Source: Chrysomallon squamiferum (lineage: Eukaryota; Mollusca; Gastropoda; Neomphalida; Peltospiridae). Taken from it: a stretch of DNA of 64,000 bases. A program made the position numbers and the translations under genes. Positions 12,561 to 25,573 of the stretch are shown piece by piece (positions within the stretch are counted from its first letter, which is position 1; each line of letters begins with the position of its first letter). The notes under the pieces were generated by a model. That model was not told where the DNA came from. It was given only the letters and a program-made list of their open reading frames with translations, and made no database searches. The DNA lies in contig CM022679.1 of the NCBI GenBank assembly GCA_012295275.1, positions 13,315,415 through 13,379,414 of the forward strand, written 5' to 3'.

Positions 12561-14789
12561 GTTCAAAATCTTCTTATGTCAAGTCAAGGATACCGGAGAG
12601 TGCAACACAATGTACATACGGGACTGTAATATAATTATCTATACACACTGCGTGAACGAAAAATACGCAAAGAAGTCTATGCGTATTTTTTCTTTTAATT
12701 TACATATTTATTTATTTATTTAATTAATGTTGTTGTTGTTGTTGTTTTGTTTGTTAATTTTTCTATTTTATCTATAAGAGATTTAACGTATTATATTGTG
12801 ATAATATAAATTTCATTACCAAAAAATTAAAAGAGAACAACTAAATTCCCAAAAGGCCAATATTACTGGTCTAACTACTGCTAAGCGATCATTTGTTTGA
12901 GTGCTAAGTGGTTTTTAGGAATTCAAACAACAACGTGATTTTCAGTGTAGAAAATATTTAGACGTTGGTCATACTTGAGTAATCTTAAACATTTTTTTTA
13001 TCTTCCCAGCATTACATAGACCTAGGTCGAGCGTCTTTTGTTTTGTGTTTGTTCTGAACAGACACCCAGTACCAGTGTTCGAGCAAAGAAAAGAATTAGA
13101 TTAATATGTATCAGTCGAACATATACAGGCCTAATTTAAATATCGTGTATCAGAGTATTGTGTTTGGAAAATAAAATATCCCTGCATTTTCAGCTGAAGG
13201 ATTAAAGTACATTTGCCTTCGTTTAAACTTAAAATCTATTTATAAGGCGTAATATACAGTTTCGGAAAATAATATCTAAATATTATGTTACTTGCGAACC
13301 CTGTACTCATTATTACAATGGAGAAACTGTTTCTGCGCTGTTGTATTAGATAACTGTCAGTTTCTAATTACCCAGGTTATCAGTTTAATCACTGTATCCA
13401 TTTTAATTAGCATATGTTACTCGTTTAGTGGTAATTTATGAATGATGAAAATAAAAATTCATAACACGGCTTGTAACTTGAAACTAAATTTCAGAAAAGT
13501 GATATATTTATTGATAATAATGACATGTAAAAGTAATAGAGTCTATATTATTTAATGTATACAAACACTGTAACAGTGAAATACTGGTATCATATTTTAT
13601 TATTTCCCAAGCATTATTGCATATTACATTTTAAAAACTTATTTATAAATACAAGTAGTAGTCATAACAATAATTTTATGCGTATAACACATTTTCTGTT
13701 GAAATAATATAAATTAATGTGGCAAATTAACAAATTTCTGGGGAAAACTGATTTGAAGCGAATTAAGTTGGGACAAATTTACTTTCTCCATCACGCGATG
13801 ATCATCCTATGATAATCAGAAAAACGTTTTGTAAAATGCGCCTTGTCACGTTCCACCCCGCTCTGAAAAAAAACGCTTCAAGTCAGTAAAGAAAAATGTA
13901 ACAACCATCACGTACACAATTTGTAACCTTTACCTTGCTCCTTAGTAACCGTAACTCTAAAAGGAAAATATGCGCTTCAATGTAGATTATTATCACCATA
14001 TGTATAATTATATACCCTAAAACAATGACAATAAATATTAATATTTTAGTATTAAAACAAAAATAAATTAATTACATGTAGTTCTAAACTAGCTTTCAAA
14101 AGAAAGTGTTTTATCGCTATTTTCTTTCTATATATTTGATTATAAATCATCCGTAAAGTTCATGCGCCACGTCTGAGTGCATAGCTGAAAAGAGCAGACG
14201 TGGTTTTGGCTTTTAAATTCTAATCATACGTCTACTTTGAACGTGAATAAGCTTGTAGCTTCTGTTATATACTAATGGCGAAAAATTACTGGTACAAAAT
14301 ATAAACACACCACTGTAATATTCTATACCATTTATGTTTCACCGAGAAAGATTGATGGATGACTGATTATTAATGGAACGGAATATATGTTGTCCTACAG
14401 ATCTTTCATGAAACTCATAAAAGGCTTTGCAAAGGCTTTAATAAACAACACTGAAGATTTATCTGTTTTTATAATGCACAGATTTGGGCGAGGCGGGGTG
14501 ACATTACGAAATTAAAATGACAAAATAATAAATAAAGAAATAAAAAAATAAAGAAATAAAAAACCTGCCCTGTGCTTAATGCTGGTAATAGAAGGTCAAC
14601 GATCCAGTAACACAAACATGAACGAAGCCCAACAGGATAGGTGTGCATTTAAGGAAATATTTTGGACACCTACCTGTATATAAATTGGTAAAATTGTGAT
14701 AGGGAAAAATGCAAATGGCATTAGCAAACTGTATATGTTATGCAGATGTACTTTTTGGACAGTCTACAAAAGATGAAAACAAATTTGTA

Positions 14790-14791
14790 TC

Positions 14792-14841
<50 letters not shown>

Positions 14842-14842
14842 A
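14790..14842. repeat. TTA/ATT microsatellite
   Basis: Pure trinucleotide run in the intergenic region. Confidence 0.95.
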
Positions 14843-15341
14843 GCGAGTATATTTATTAGCTTTGCATTAACACATTTATTTTCGCATATAATAAGGTCTT
14901 GATACAAATAGGTCTATTAGCAGAAGTGTGTCAGTATAACACATACGAAATTTGAAAGGCATATTGCATCATGGTAATGATAAAAAAAAAAAAAAAATCG
15001 ATAATTTTGTAACAGAAGGCACACAATTGATTACTAGTGTTTATAATAGCTTAATAGCGTCAACGAATATCCGGCACGTTGAAGTAATTATCTTACTTAC
15101 TTCTGCTTAAAAAGTCAACAGAAAAAATGTACTTTTAGTTTTTTACAATAAGCGTTTAACTTTCATTTTGAGCTTGGTCATTTTATAATCTATAGCGTAC
15201 ATTGATTTAACTTTAAATAAGACTAAATGTAAGCAAAATATAATTTATTTATAAAAAGGCCTATATGAAAACACGTTCAGAGGTTTTACAGTTATAGACT
15301 GGTGCTGTTAAATATAACCAGCCTGCACATTTATTTGATCG

Positions 15342-15401
15342 AAAGGTGTCCTGCATCTGACCCATTGCTGGCATCGTCTAGGCCAGATGCTGGGCACCTT
15401 T
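15342..15401. ncRNA. Imperfect hairpin, possible precursor RNA or MITE relic
   Basis: Arms 15342-15362 and 15381-15401 are 21 nt each and pair with three differences: one G-U wobble, one U-U and one A-C. The loop is 18 nt. The stretch is far richer in GC than its flanks. Size and shape suit a small-RNA precursor, but I recognise no known mature sequence. A folded transposon remnant fits equally well. Confidence 0.3.
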
Positions 15402-16873
15402 GGTCCAGATACATATGCTAGCTGGGTAGTGTTTTTTTTGTGTGTGTGCTTTTTTAATTATTATTATTATTATTTTATTTATTTTTTTTTCAGTAATAAA
15501 AATAATAAAGAAAGAAAGACACTATTATAAAATAAAAATTAAAATTAAATTAAATGAAAATGAAAAAATAACTAACAATAATAATTTTACGTGAACCTGT
15601 TTCAGGGCTAAGACCTGAATCAGTACTAGCAATAATAGGCTTAGAGATTTAAGAAGAAATCGTTAAAATAATGATCAATATCCTCAGCTTAGTGAAAATG
15701 AATCTGTCATTATTTTTGTGTGTATGTGACTTTCTAATATACCAAAACGTGATATTTTTCTGTTATCGTATCCATAAAATTAGTCACTGATAATCTATCG
15801 ACTTCACACTTCACAGCTCGCATCGAATCACGTTCAGTCTCTTGCCCTCCACCACATATATCAGCAAAGTAATAACCATGCATGTTAGCTCCTAATCAGT
15901 GGGTCCCTTATATCAAAGTTCTTTAACCCTTAGAAATGTTGCATGACGTAATACGATAAAATTGTTAAAGTATATGTGTTATTTACTCGTATTTGTTTCA
16001 GTAAATTTACTAAGAGAGTTTATTCAGTCATTCGTTTTATTTTATTTTTTTTATTTTATTTTTTTTTTGTCCTATTTTGTATTTTAATAGCCGTATGTTT
16101 TATGTTTATGTGTGAGCAATGGAGTTCTTCTTCCGAACACGTTCTTGTAATTTCACGAGCTCTGCGAGCTTCATTTGATATACTTTACGTGGGTCTCTCT
16201 TAATTTTCTGTTTAGCCGTTGATTTTAATTTTAATTTTCTCTGATAGTAAAGTATCTATATGATTATTTTATATTTTTATTTTTTTTATTTGTTTTTTTT
16301 GTTTTTTTGAAAACTACCTGAATTACATGCAAAAATAATTTCATGAAAGCTCGAGAAGTCCTGAAACTGTGTACCGAAATAAATCAAAAGTTAAGGCCTA
16401 TCGTGAAGGATGTATATGCGCAAACTTTAAACTGTGCAACACTTTATATAATAATATATCCGCAAATAGATTAGGTCAGTAATAACATATTATGCTATAA
16501 TTTTGTTTTTGCGTACGTTCATATTAATCATGGCCAAAATAAGTATAAGAATAAGACTGATGCAATTTAATTTAATTTTATTTTATTTTATCTTATTTTA
16601 TTTTTTTTTTTTTTTTTTTTTTTTTATTTTTTTAACGAAGATTAGATAATGAAATGATGCATGCACTTTACTTCACGTATCGTTTTATTTATAATTAATG
16701 CTATAGTTCCAAACCTTTTCTCTACCATAGACGCCATTTATTTTATTTTTTGTCGTTGTAATTATATTTTACTGATATTTTTAATTAACTCACGAATTGT
16801 TTTGGGACCGGCTAATTTAGTATTACGACAGAAGGCAAAATTGAGAAAAGAAAGGCTTATGGCTGAATGTGTT

Positions 16874-16881
16874 TGACGTCA
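16874..16881. promoter_or_regulatory. Perfect CRE (TGACGTCA)
   Basis: Full palindromic cAMP-response element, about 0.53 kb upstream of the first MPST start codon. The match is exact; any role is inferred. Confidence 0.3.
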
Positions 16882-17392
16882 TCAAATTTGCAGCACGCAT
16901 TATGAGCATGTGACAGCTGTTAGTGCCAACTATCCAGAGATCAAAGTTTCTCTTGAATAATGTTAATGTTCTTGGATAAAGTTTAAGATAACTTTTGTGA
17001 CAATCAGAAGGAAACGTTAATGATCAGTAATATTTTTGATTTTTAGAAAAATGCAAAAGAAATATAAAAATACTTACGTAATTTGTCACTCCGAAGACAA
17101 TACAAGTCTTTTTTTGCAGACTTTACTTATGTCAGTTATGGCGAGTTATTTATTTCTTCTTCATTTTTGTCTTCCCCCCTTTTTTTTTCTTCTTCTTTTT
17201 TTTTTTTTTAATTATTAAAGAAGTATTTTTACAAATTTGCTGACTTAGATTTAGAAAGAAAAAGAATTTTATTATTAATTGTTTTTCTTTAAATTATTTA
17301 TTTATTGTTTGTTTGTTTGGTTGGTTGGTTGGTTTTGTTGTTTATTTGTACATTGTTGTCTTATTTGGTTTGATGTTTGTATTTGTTTATAG

Positions 17393-18142
17393 TGATAACG
17401 ACTGGAAAATGACTGCAGCTACTCGTGTTGTTTCTGTGAAATGGCTCAGTGAAAATCTGTCGTCTCCAAATGTTCGTGTTGTTGACGCTACAGCGTACAA
17501 TGCATTTATTAAAAGAAATGCAGAAGAAGAATATTCTGCAAAGCATATTCCAGGGGCAGTGTTTTTTGATCAAAATAACTGTTGCGATCTAATGACCCCG
17601 TATGTACATAAAACGCTACCAACTGCAAAACAGTTTGAAGATTATGTAGGAACACTGGGAATAAATAACAACACACATGTCGTTGTTTATGACAGAGATG
17701 AGAAATACGGGATTTACTCAGCTCCTCGCGTTTGGTGGATGTTTAAAGTTTTTGGTTACACCAACGTATCCATATTAGATGGAGGGCTTCAGAAATGGTG
17801 CGAAGACAAACAAGAAGTTACCAGTCAACCAACTAATGTAAAAGAAGAAAAATTCGTGGCAACTTTCAATTCTTCATTGATTAAATATTTTTTAGAAATT
17901 GAAAGTAATATATCAGAGAAAACGTTTCAGCTTGTGGACACAAGACCATCAGGAAGATTCTTCGGCAAAGAACCGGAACACAGCAGTTGTATGTATTATT
18001 ACAAAAAGAACAAACGATATCATTTCTTTTTATCCCCTCAACCAAATAAATGTAAAATGTTAAGTAATTATAAATCCAAATATAAAAGCATACCAATTAC
18101 GACGATGACGAAAACAAACAAACAACAACAACAACACAACAC

Positions 18143-18174
<32 letters not shown>

Positions 18175-18984
18175 CCTTTCAGTGCTTCTTAAATTATTTC
18201 AGTACATTCAAAATGTCTAAATTTCCTTTTATCTTTGGTACAATTCTTTTTGACCTCCTTGATTCATTTACCCTTTGGTGATCAGCTTACAAAGCATTGG
18301 TCAAACGAAACGTATTAGCATATACAATATTCCAGCTAAAATAACTGAACATTTGTGTGTGTGTGTGTGTGTGGTTAAAGACAAAACAGGAGTACGGTGT
18401 AATGAAAATGCCATCATAATTACTTTGGTGGTAGCGGCACAATAACGACTGAAAACGCATATAATAAAATATCGAAAGTAAGTAAATATAGTTAAGGTGC
18501 CATTTTGTGGCCCGTTTTCACAAAATCGTGATGCTGTTTTCGCTAGTTCAGTGGTTATATTTCGTCAGTTTCGTAGTTTCATCCTGCAACCATATCTGTA
18601 ATAATATATCACTATGTTTAATAACGCTTATTCAAAATAACAAAACAAATAAACATTATTTTAATTTACTTTATTCTTTTTTTTTTTTTTTAATATTCCT
18701 GTTGTTTCTTTTTTCTTTTCTTTTTTTCTCTTTTTTTTTTCTTTCTATTTTGAAATAGCTATAAAATCTGGCCACATTCCAGGAAGTATAAATATTCCTT
18801 TTTATACCATTATGAATCCAGAAAGTAAAACGATAAAAGATAAAAACGATCTTAAACAATTGTTCACTGAAGCTGGCGTGAAACTCGACGAGCCTCTTTG
18901 CTTAACCTGTGGTTCAGGTGCATGTCATTATTATTTAATAATAAACTTAATAGTAAATTTAATCCATGTGAGCAAGCATTGTTT

Positions 18985-19068
<84 letters not shown>

Positions 19069-19581
19069 GTCTGGTTTATTCTACATAAATTATGTTTTAT
19101 GATCTCAAACGCATAATGTAAAGTGTATATAAAGTATAGTCGAAGTACTCGCTGCTCGGTTCAACTCTTAAGGCCAGCGCCACGAAGAAGAAACCAATTC
19201 TGCAACATGTTCAACTTAAACGTATTCGACTTTTAGATTTTTGCATAGAGTGATGCACCTAATGAGTACAAAACATTTTACAGTTTGTCCTTAAGTAGAA
19301 AGTTACAGATTATATTTATTAATTGTTATTGTTGTTGTTGTTGTTTTTTTGCTATTTCAGGCGTAACGGCCTGCTGTGTGCTGCTTGCTGCCGAAATCTG
19401 TGAAGCTAAAGACCTGTCTCTCTTTAACGGATCCTGGTCGGAATGGTATGTGCGTTCAAAGCCCGAACAAAGAGAAGACTGTCCCGAAAGTGAACAAACA
19501 TCGGAATATGTCGATGTCGTTTACCAACTACTTTTTGCAGCTGCCATTCACTTTGCTCTTTGTTATGTAAAATCTGTTTAG
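17393..19581 (+). CDS. 3-mercaptopyruvate sulfurtransferase, diverged tandem copy with hydrophobic tail
   Basis: Double-rhodanese enzyme family that moves sulfur from 3-mercaptopyruvate to thiols, releasing sulfide or persulfide. Exons: 17393-17985 (ATG 17409), 18759-18917, 19361-19581 (stop TAG); 318 residues. Seen: SAPRVWW, VSILDGGL, SGRFF and the active loop CGSGVTAC, with the catalytic Cys at residue 243. Coding lengths of exons 1 and 2 (577 and 159 nt) equal those of the next gene, proving common origin. Oddities: the N-terminal ASW.LP motif is DATAYNA, PYDHMLP is PYVHKTLP, and the EPEPR arginine near the end of exon 1 is lost (EPEHS). The C-terminus continues about 30 residues past DCPES with a hydrophobic stretch, YQLLFAAAIHFALCYV. 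An acceptor (AG 17391-17392) implies a 5' non-coding exon. An in-frame ATG at 17313 gives a low-complexity hydrophobic extension that I discount. It is probably an active but specialised paralog; early decay is possible. Confidence 0.87.
18147..18175. repeat. AAT microsatellite in MPST copy 1 intron 1
   Basis: Short AAT run. Reading through the donor at 17986 into this intron makes the Asn/Gln tail of a longer artefactual ORF ending near 18281. Confidence 0.85.
18985..19064. repeat. (CT)n microsatellite in MPST copy 1 intron 2
   Basis: About 40 CT units between exons 2 and 3. Ser-Leu ORFs across it are artefacts. Confidence 0.95.
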
Positions 19582-20273
19582 AATATAATTTTTTTTTTTT
19601 TTTTTTATTTCTTTTTTTTTTTTTAAACAAGTAGGAGATTAGGTTCAGAAAATATAGTTCACTTTGGGCTAATTCGTACTTTCGCTGTTTATTTCCAATT
19701 ATCTATTCAGCGAATCTTGAACGCAGATTCAAACTGTAATATACCAGTCTGTTCGATCAGTTCATATTATAGCTTCTTGTTATTCTTCGTCAAATTAGTT
19801 TTTTAAATATGTTTTCATTCTTTATATTTTTATTTATTTATTTTATTATTATTATTATTATTTATTTTTACTTTTTATTATTTTTTTTTTTTTTTAAAGA
19901 CTACGTTCAGTGTGCGAACGCCACTCTTTTTATTTTTATTTATTTAAAAAAAAATGTTATAGACGGCTATGTTAAATTTGTTTATAAAGTTTATATTTAT
20001 ATTTTATTCAGCTTTAGTTAGATGCAGAAAAATTGTAATTTTATTCCTAAAGAACGTGTATAATTATTATGTCTTAATCGCTGGACATGAGATTGGAATT
20101 ACCTTATGATTTTTCATCTGTTTAGTTCAGCTCGTTTTGGATTTTTTCTTCCTTTGATAGCTTTCCGTTTTATTTTAAAAACTTTATGTTTTATTTTATA
20201 AGATTTTATTATTGTTTTTATTATTATCATTATTACTGGGTTTTTGGATTGCTTTTTAAAAATATATTTTTAA

Positions 20274-20279
20274 AATAAA
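20274..20279 (+). terminator. Candidate poly(A) signal for MPST copy 1
   Basis: AATAAA about 0.69 kb after the stop at 19581. Other AT-rich variants occur nearby, so the choice is tentative. Confidence 0.35.
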
Positions 20280-21143
20280 GTCTGAATATACGTATATACA
20301 ATTTATATATAAATTTATAAAAATAACAGATTTGTTTGCGTTTGCTTTTCTTTAAAAATGAAGAAGAAAGAATTGAAATACCTTAAAAGATTCTGAAAAT
20401 CTGCAAGCTGTATCAATTTTATTTAAATCTTTAATAATCACCCTTTCGTACATATTAACAACCACATTTACACTACTAATAAAATAGAAATATTTGTCTT
20501 CAAAAATCAAGAGCGCTTATTTGATCAGTTAGTAGTTCTCAGCGGCCAGTAGTGTAATTTCTAAAATAGAACCTTTATATATCTTTACAAAAGAGACAAC
20601 AGAATAACTGAAGCAGACATGAGAAGAAATGCAAAATACATAAAGTGTGTCCATGTTAACAACAGAAGATAATTAAGTTGAGGTTCAAGTCAGTGGGGCG
20701 CCCTCACAATGGTGCGTGATAACATGTTTTGAGTTAATGATCGGCTGTGACAGAAAGGCACTGCAAACACTTAAACCGTAAAACGAATGACTCACAGTAC
20801 TGCTAAACATACTACAATTCACCCCATTCGATACAGTTTATGTGTATAGTTAATGCATTCTTTTTAACTTTGTATGCGTGTTAACTGACTTCACATTAAT
20901 CGGCGATACGTTGGTACCATGTAATGATTTAGAGACTAATTCATCGCTTTTTGTTTTCCTTTTTTTATATATATATTTCATTAATAAAGAAATAAAACAG
21001 TCACTATCTTTACAGATTATTTGTCTACTGTAAGTTAGCGCATTGTTACCACACAGCACGTTACTGTAAGTATATGGACGAAGTCCATGGACTATCCAAT
21101 AAAATAGATACATGGAAAATAAATAATGTTGTTAATGGCTGAA

Positions 21144-21144
<1 letters not shown>

Positions 21145-21186
<42 letters not shown>

Positions 21187-21197
21187 TATTTTATTAC

Positions 21198-21231
<34 letters not shown>

Positions 21232-21240
21232 TTTTTTTTG
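21145..21240. repeat. AAT then TAT microsatellites plus T tract
   Basis: Adjacent AAT and TAT runs that can pair with each other, ending in a T tract, between the two MPST genes. Asn/Tyr ORFs over it are artefacts. Confidence 0.95.
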
Positions 21241-21639
21241 ATAGACCTGTAAAATACGAATCCATATTACTGTTATCTGAAAACATTGGACCTTTGTTCC
21301 TGTACTGTGATTGTTAAGAATATCTAGTTACAAGATAACTGCAACAACACTGTAGTATTAAATCGTTAAATGTTGTATGAATAAAGTTTAAGAACTATAT
21401 AACCACAAACCGTGGGAAAAGTTCAACTTGGTATTTCCTGCTTTTGATGCCGCTTAAAATTAGAAATATTAATAAATACCAACACTCTATGCTTCAGAGG
21501 TTTTCTGAACATTTTATAAATGATATAATTATTTAAAAAATAATAATAAAAAAATAATAAAAGGATTTGTTGGGTCGATGTTAGCGAACAGTCATGCCAG
21601 ATAGCAGTAATATTATTTGCTAAGCGTGTTACCAATCAT

Positions 21640-21829
21640 GGGGCACGTTGGGATAGGGCACTGTAATATTGGGACGAATTCACCGACTCTGTCACGTTTT
21701 GCGCATCTCGTTCAACTCGAGAGTGTTTCGTGCGTTGAGGGTTATTTTATAGCAATATTTTGTTTTGTCAGTCGCTATTTTTAAACATTTATAGTCAAAC
21801 TCAGTTTATTAACCTGTTTAATAACGAAA
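21640..21829 (+). promoter_or_regulatory. CpG-containing promoter and 5'UTR of MPST copy 2
   Basis: A stretch with clustered CpG dinucleotides (CACGTT, CACCGACT, GCGC, CTCGAG, TTCGTGCG) directly precedes the ATG at 21830, in contrast to its AT-rich flanks. It probably holds the transcription start; no TATA box can be singled out. Confidence 0.45.
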
Positions 21830-24800
21830 ATGAGTCGCGCATTATCGGTTGTTTCTGTTAAATGGCTGAGTGGCCAGTTATCTTCTCCAAATATCCGGAT
21901 TCTTGATGCGTCCTGGCATTTGCCGTCTGCTAAAAGAAACCCGAAGGAAGAATATGCCGCTAAGCATATTCCTGGGTCGCTGTTTTTTGACGTCGACGAA
22001 TGCGTTGATAAAAAATCTCCGTACGACCACATGTTACCATCTGCAAAAGAATTCGAGGAATATGTAGGAAAACTGGGAATAAGTAATGACACACACGTCA
22101 TTGTTTATGACACTAACGAGAAATTTGGTATTTTGTCAGCACCACGCGTCTGGTGGACATTTCAGGTTTTTGGTCACAAAAATGTGTCCGTTCTAGACGG
22201 AGGAATACCGAAATGGTGCGAAGAAAAGCAACCAACGACTAGTGAGGTTACAAAAGTTTCTCCGGCAAAATTTACTGCTTCTTTTAATGCATCAATGATC
22301 AGACAATTTGAAGATATCGAAAAAAACATCACGGAAAAAAAGTTTCAGGTAGTGGATGCAAGACCACCAGGACGATTCTTGGGAAAAGATCCCGAACCAA
22401 GACCAGGTATTATTTCAGTTTCAGTAAAATTGCATTTATCGTATCACAGCAGTGTTATCAGGTTGTAATGTAAAAAAGGCATATAAAACTAACAGTAACA
22501 GACAGTAAATTCCAGTTAGTGCTATCGGAATACTGAAATGGAACAAATCTTATATATAAAAAAAATAATAATAATAAAAAAAATTATAGCAATAATGCTG
22601 TTTAATTGTTACAATGACATACAAATTAAATATCTTAAAAATGTAAATAAATGATCAGTCCTTCAGAATTTACTGATAGCATATCACTGTGTTCATATGT
22701 TGTAAATAATGTAGTTAAGTTACATAAAGCCTTACAGTCTGTATACTTGCCATAATTATTTGTTCAAATATATTCCAAGTAAACAAGCATCTGTTTTATA
22801 ATTATTTAAAAAGGATGGACATTTTAGAACCTTTTTGAATGGCTGAAACATATGACCAGCAATCATTAATTTCCTCAGATATTAATTGACTGTAAATTGT
22901 AATGTTAATAATAATATACATAAAATATTAACATGTATTATTATTTACTTTTTACTTCTTCTTTTTTCCCCCTCCTTCTACAGGTATTAAACCTGGCCAT
23001 ATTAAAGGTAGTGTGAATATCCCATTTTTTAAAATTATGGATCCAGACAAAAAAGTGATAAAAGATAAAGAAAGCCTTGGAAAGGTATTTACTGAAGCAG
23101 GAGTAACTCTTCAGAAGCCAGTTGTTGCATCATGTGGCTCAGGTTTGTGCATATATTATTTCATTATTTTCATTGTGTGTCTTATTTAATTGATATAATA
23201 TGACAAATTTACTATCATTCTTGATAAAAGATAATATTTTATATAACTAAATTTAATAAAATAAAAAAGTAACTACCCTATATTTTCCTTTTGGTTTTGG
23301 AAATTTTAAATAATAGATGATGATTCCTCTTTTGGTAAATGTCAGTATTTTCTTCTTTCATTTTGTTACTAAAACATACCTTATGATGTATCTAATGAAA
23401 TATAGTGTTTTATACTTACCTGCTAGTATTATTATAATAATAATCCTTGTTGTTAAGAAAATGATTATTATAAAATAATAATAATAATAATAGTAATAGT
23501 AATTAAAATTCAATAAATAAATAAAAATTGTTTTGTTAATTGTAGTGAACATTCAGAAGATTTTTTCAGCTTGGAAATGTAAAATATATTTAAAAAAAAG
23601 AAAGAAGAAAAACATTAATAATAATATGTCTTGATAAATAATAATTGCTGTTGAAAAATATCTCCATGGCAGTACAAATTACCACAATTACAGGGATTAT
23701 TGTTATAGTTACCTTATTTAATACAACCATATATGCAAACATAATTCATGAACAAGCTTTCATTTTCAGTTTCTTTCAAAGTATCACAATTTAAAAACAA
23801 AAATAAAAATTATAATAATGTTATAATAAAATAAATATACTAAATGTATTTGCAAGCACTTCTTTAATGGCTAAATTACAGAATATATAAAAGCTTATCA
23901 TTTCAACACTGAAGTGTTTTACTAAAGCTAGATTGTGTTAAAGCAGCTAATAAACTTTATGCACAGCTAAATTAGAAATATGTTTTTGTTAATGAATGTT
24001 ATTGCATATATGGTAAGCTTACTAGTCTGTGTACAACATGTAAAATACTTATAGTAGGATTTTCAGCTTTATTTCATGATGAACAGTGTACTATACTCAA
24101 TCCTGTTCACTTCTTTTATAGTTATTGGTGTCAGCTATTAGCGATGTAAAAGTGCTTCAAGATAATGCCAAATTAAAAAATATAACTGTGAGGCTTCAAT
24201 CTCACAAATGCCATAAAGGATTAAGGTTTGTGATGCAATCGTTTTAGTAAAGAATAAACACTATTCAGGCTGGGAAAATAACTCTTTGAATATCTGTCTT
24301 TTTGTGCTGTGTTCCTGCATGCTTCTTGTAAGGTTACAGTATGGCAAATATGTTGATATATAATTATGTAAATACTTCCTTGCAGTCACTAGTGAAATCA
24401 ACTGTATGTAATAAATTTCAACAGTAGTGCTCACAATAGATTATTATTAATATTCTGGAAACAGTTTTCATTTAACTTTCCTGCGATTGATAGAAATCTT
24501 GAGTGTACATTCATTTTTATTATTTAATATCATATACAATTCACAAACCTATAAAGTCAACAAACGCCATTTCTGTAACCTACAAAATCAATAAATGACC
24601 TGAGAATGATTACCGTTACTCAAGCTGTTAGACTCTTTAATATAGTGAAATCTTTACCCTGCACCTTTTAATCTTTTCCCTTCTCTTTTTTTCCTTGTGT
24701 TTGGGTTGTTTTCCCAGGGCCTGAAAGTAATGTTTATTCAAAAATCAGCACAAATACTTTAATCAGTAGTTTTAAATGTGACAAGCATGTTTATTTTTTA

Positions 24801-25573
24801 TATATATGAAACCATGCTATATATTCATATTATATTTTGAATCAGTTACTAACAGATATTTCACCTAGTTGTTATGGTAAAAATAAATGGCTATTTGTAA
24901 CATTTAATGATTTGCAGCATTACTCAGCACAGTTTTAACACATCATGATTATTTAATTTATTGCAATTAAATCCTAGCACAGCTTGTTGAAACACTAATT
25001 TTAAAATGAGTGTAATTAACACTAACATGCATTTCTAAACCAACTGTATTTAAATAATTATTATCTTTTATTAATATAATTAACAGTCTGTTGTTAAACT
25101 ATTGCTATGACTTTTTTCCAAAAGCCAGACAGCATATCTATGTTTTGTGGGATAACAACAATAGTATCTTTTTAAAATGTTTTCTCTGGTCTAAAGTCCA
25201 TGAATCATTGTTTTTGAAAGAATCGAGGATACATTTAGGAAGTGAGTAAGTATTAACCTACTATTGTTACAAGTGGCTCTATCATCTACACTTTGTCATA
25301 TAGTTCTTTGCTGCAGGCTTGACATTCTGCCTTTCAGACAGGTTATCTTTAAGGCCATCAAGAAGCCAAAGTTAAAATACTTGTGACATGTGATAAGTTG
25401 GCTTTGTAACTATGCACAGGTTGTGGATTGTTGTTGCAGGTATGTCAGCATGCTGTCTGGTGTTCGCAGCTCATCTCTATGGAGCTGATGATATGCCTGT
25501 CTACGATGGTGCATGGTGTGAATGGTTTCAGCGTGCCAAGCCTGAGCTGAAAGAAGACTGTCCCAAGGAATAA
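21830..25573 (+). CDS. MPST: 3-mercaptopyruvate sulfurtransferase, canonical copy
   Basis: Three exons: 21830-22406, 22984-23142 and 25440-25573 (stop TAA); 289 residues, close to the roughly 297 of human MPST. Two rhodanese domains: the first runs from VVSVKWL to KWCEEKQ, the second from FQVVDARPPGRF to the end. Seen: DASWHLP, FFDVDEC, SPYDHMLP, SAPRVWW, VSVLDGGI, GRFLGKDPEPRPG with both substrate arginines (182 and 191), and the loop CGSGMSAC with Cys243. CGSG is diagnostic of MPST; thiosulfate rhodaneses have CRKG. The usual V-T of the loop is M-S here. No N-terminal targeting peptide is evident, so a cytosolic location is likely. Intron 2 is 2.3 kb. With the 5' neighbour it forms a direct tandem pair about 2.2 kb apart, with conserved intron positions and phases. 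Confidence 0.94.

Larger units (their letters stand above)
11251..17392. other. Intergenic AT-rich region between TSC2 and MPST genes
   Basis: No supported coding exons. The interval holds the microsatellites at 12195 and 14790, T tracts at 11680, 12507 and 16600, a hairpin at 15342, a nine-base inverted repeat at 14167-14203 and a CRE at 16874. The palindrome ATCACGTGAT at 11641-11650 is another E-box. CpG-containing text near 11700-11770 could be the TSC2 promoter, but nothing fixes a start site. Confidence 0.6.

Noticed and set aside
17986-18281. Extension of the first MPST ORF past exon 1
   Set aside because: It runs through the donor into intron with an Asn/Gln repeat; the second rhodanese domain resumes only at 18759.
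18812-19116. Ser-Leu-rich ORFs over the CT repeat
   Set aside because: Translated microsatellite; the first residues are MPST exon 2.
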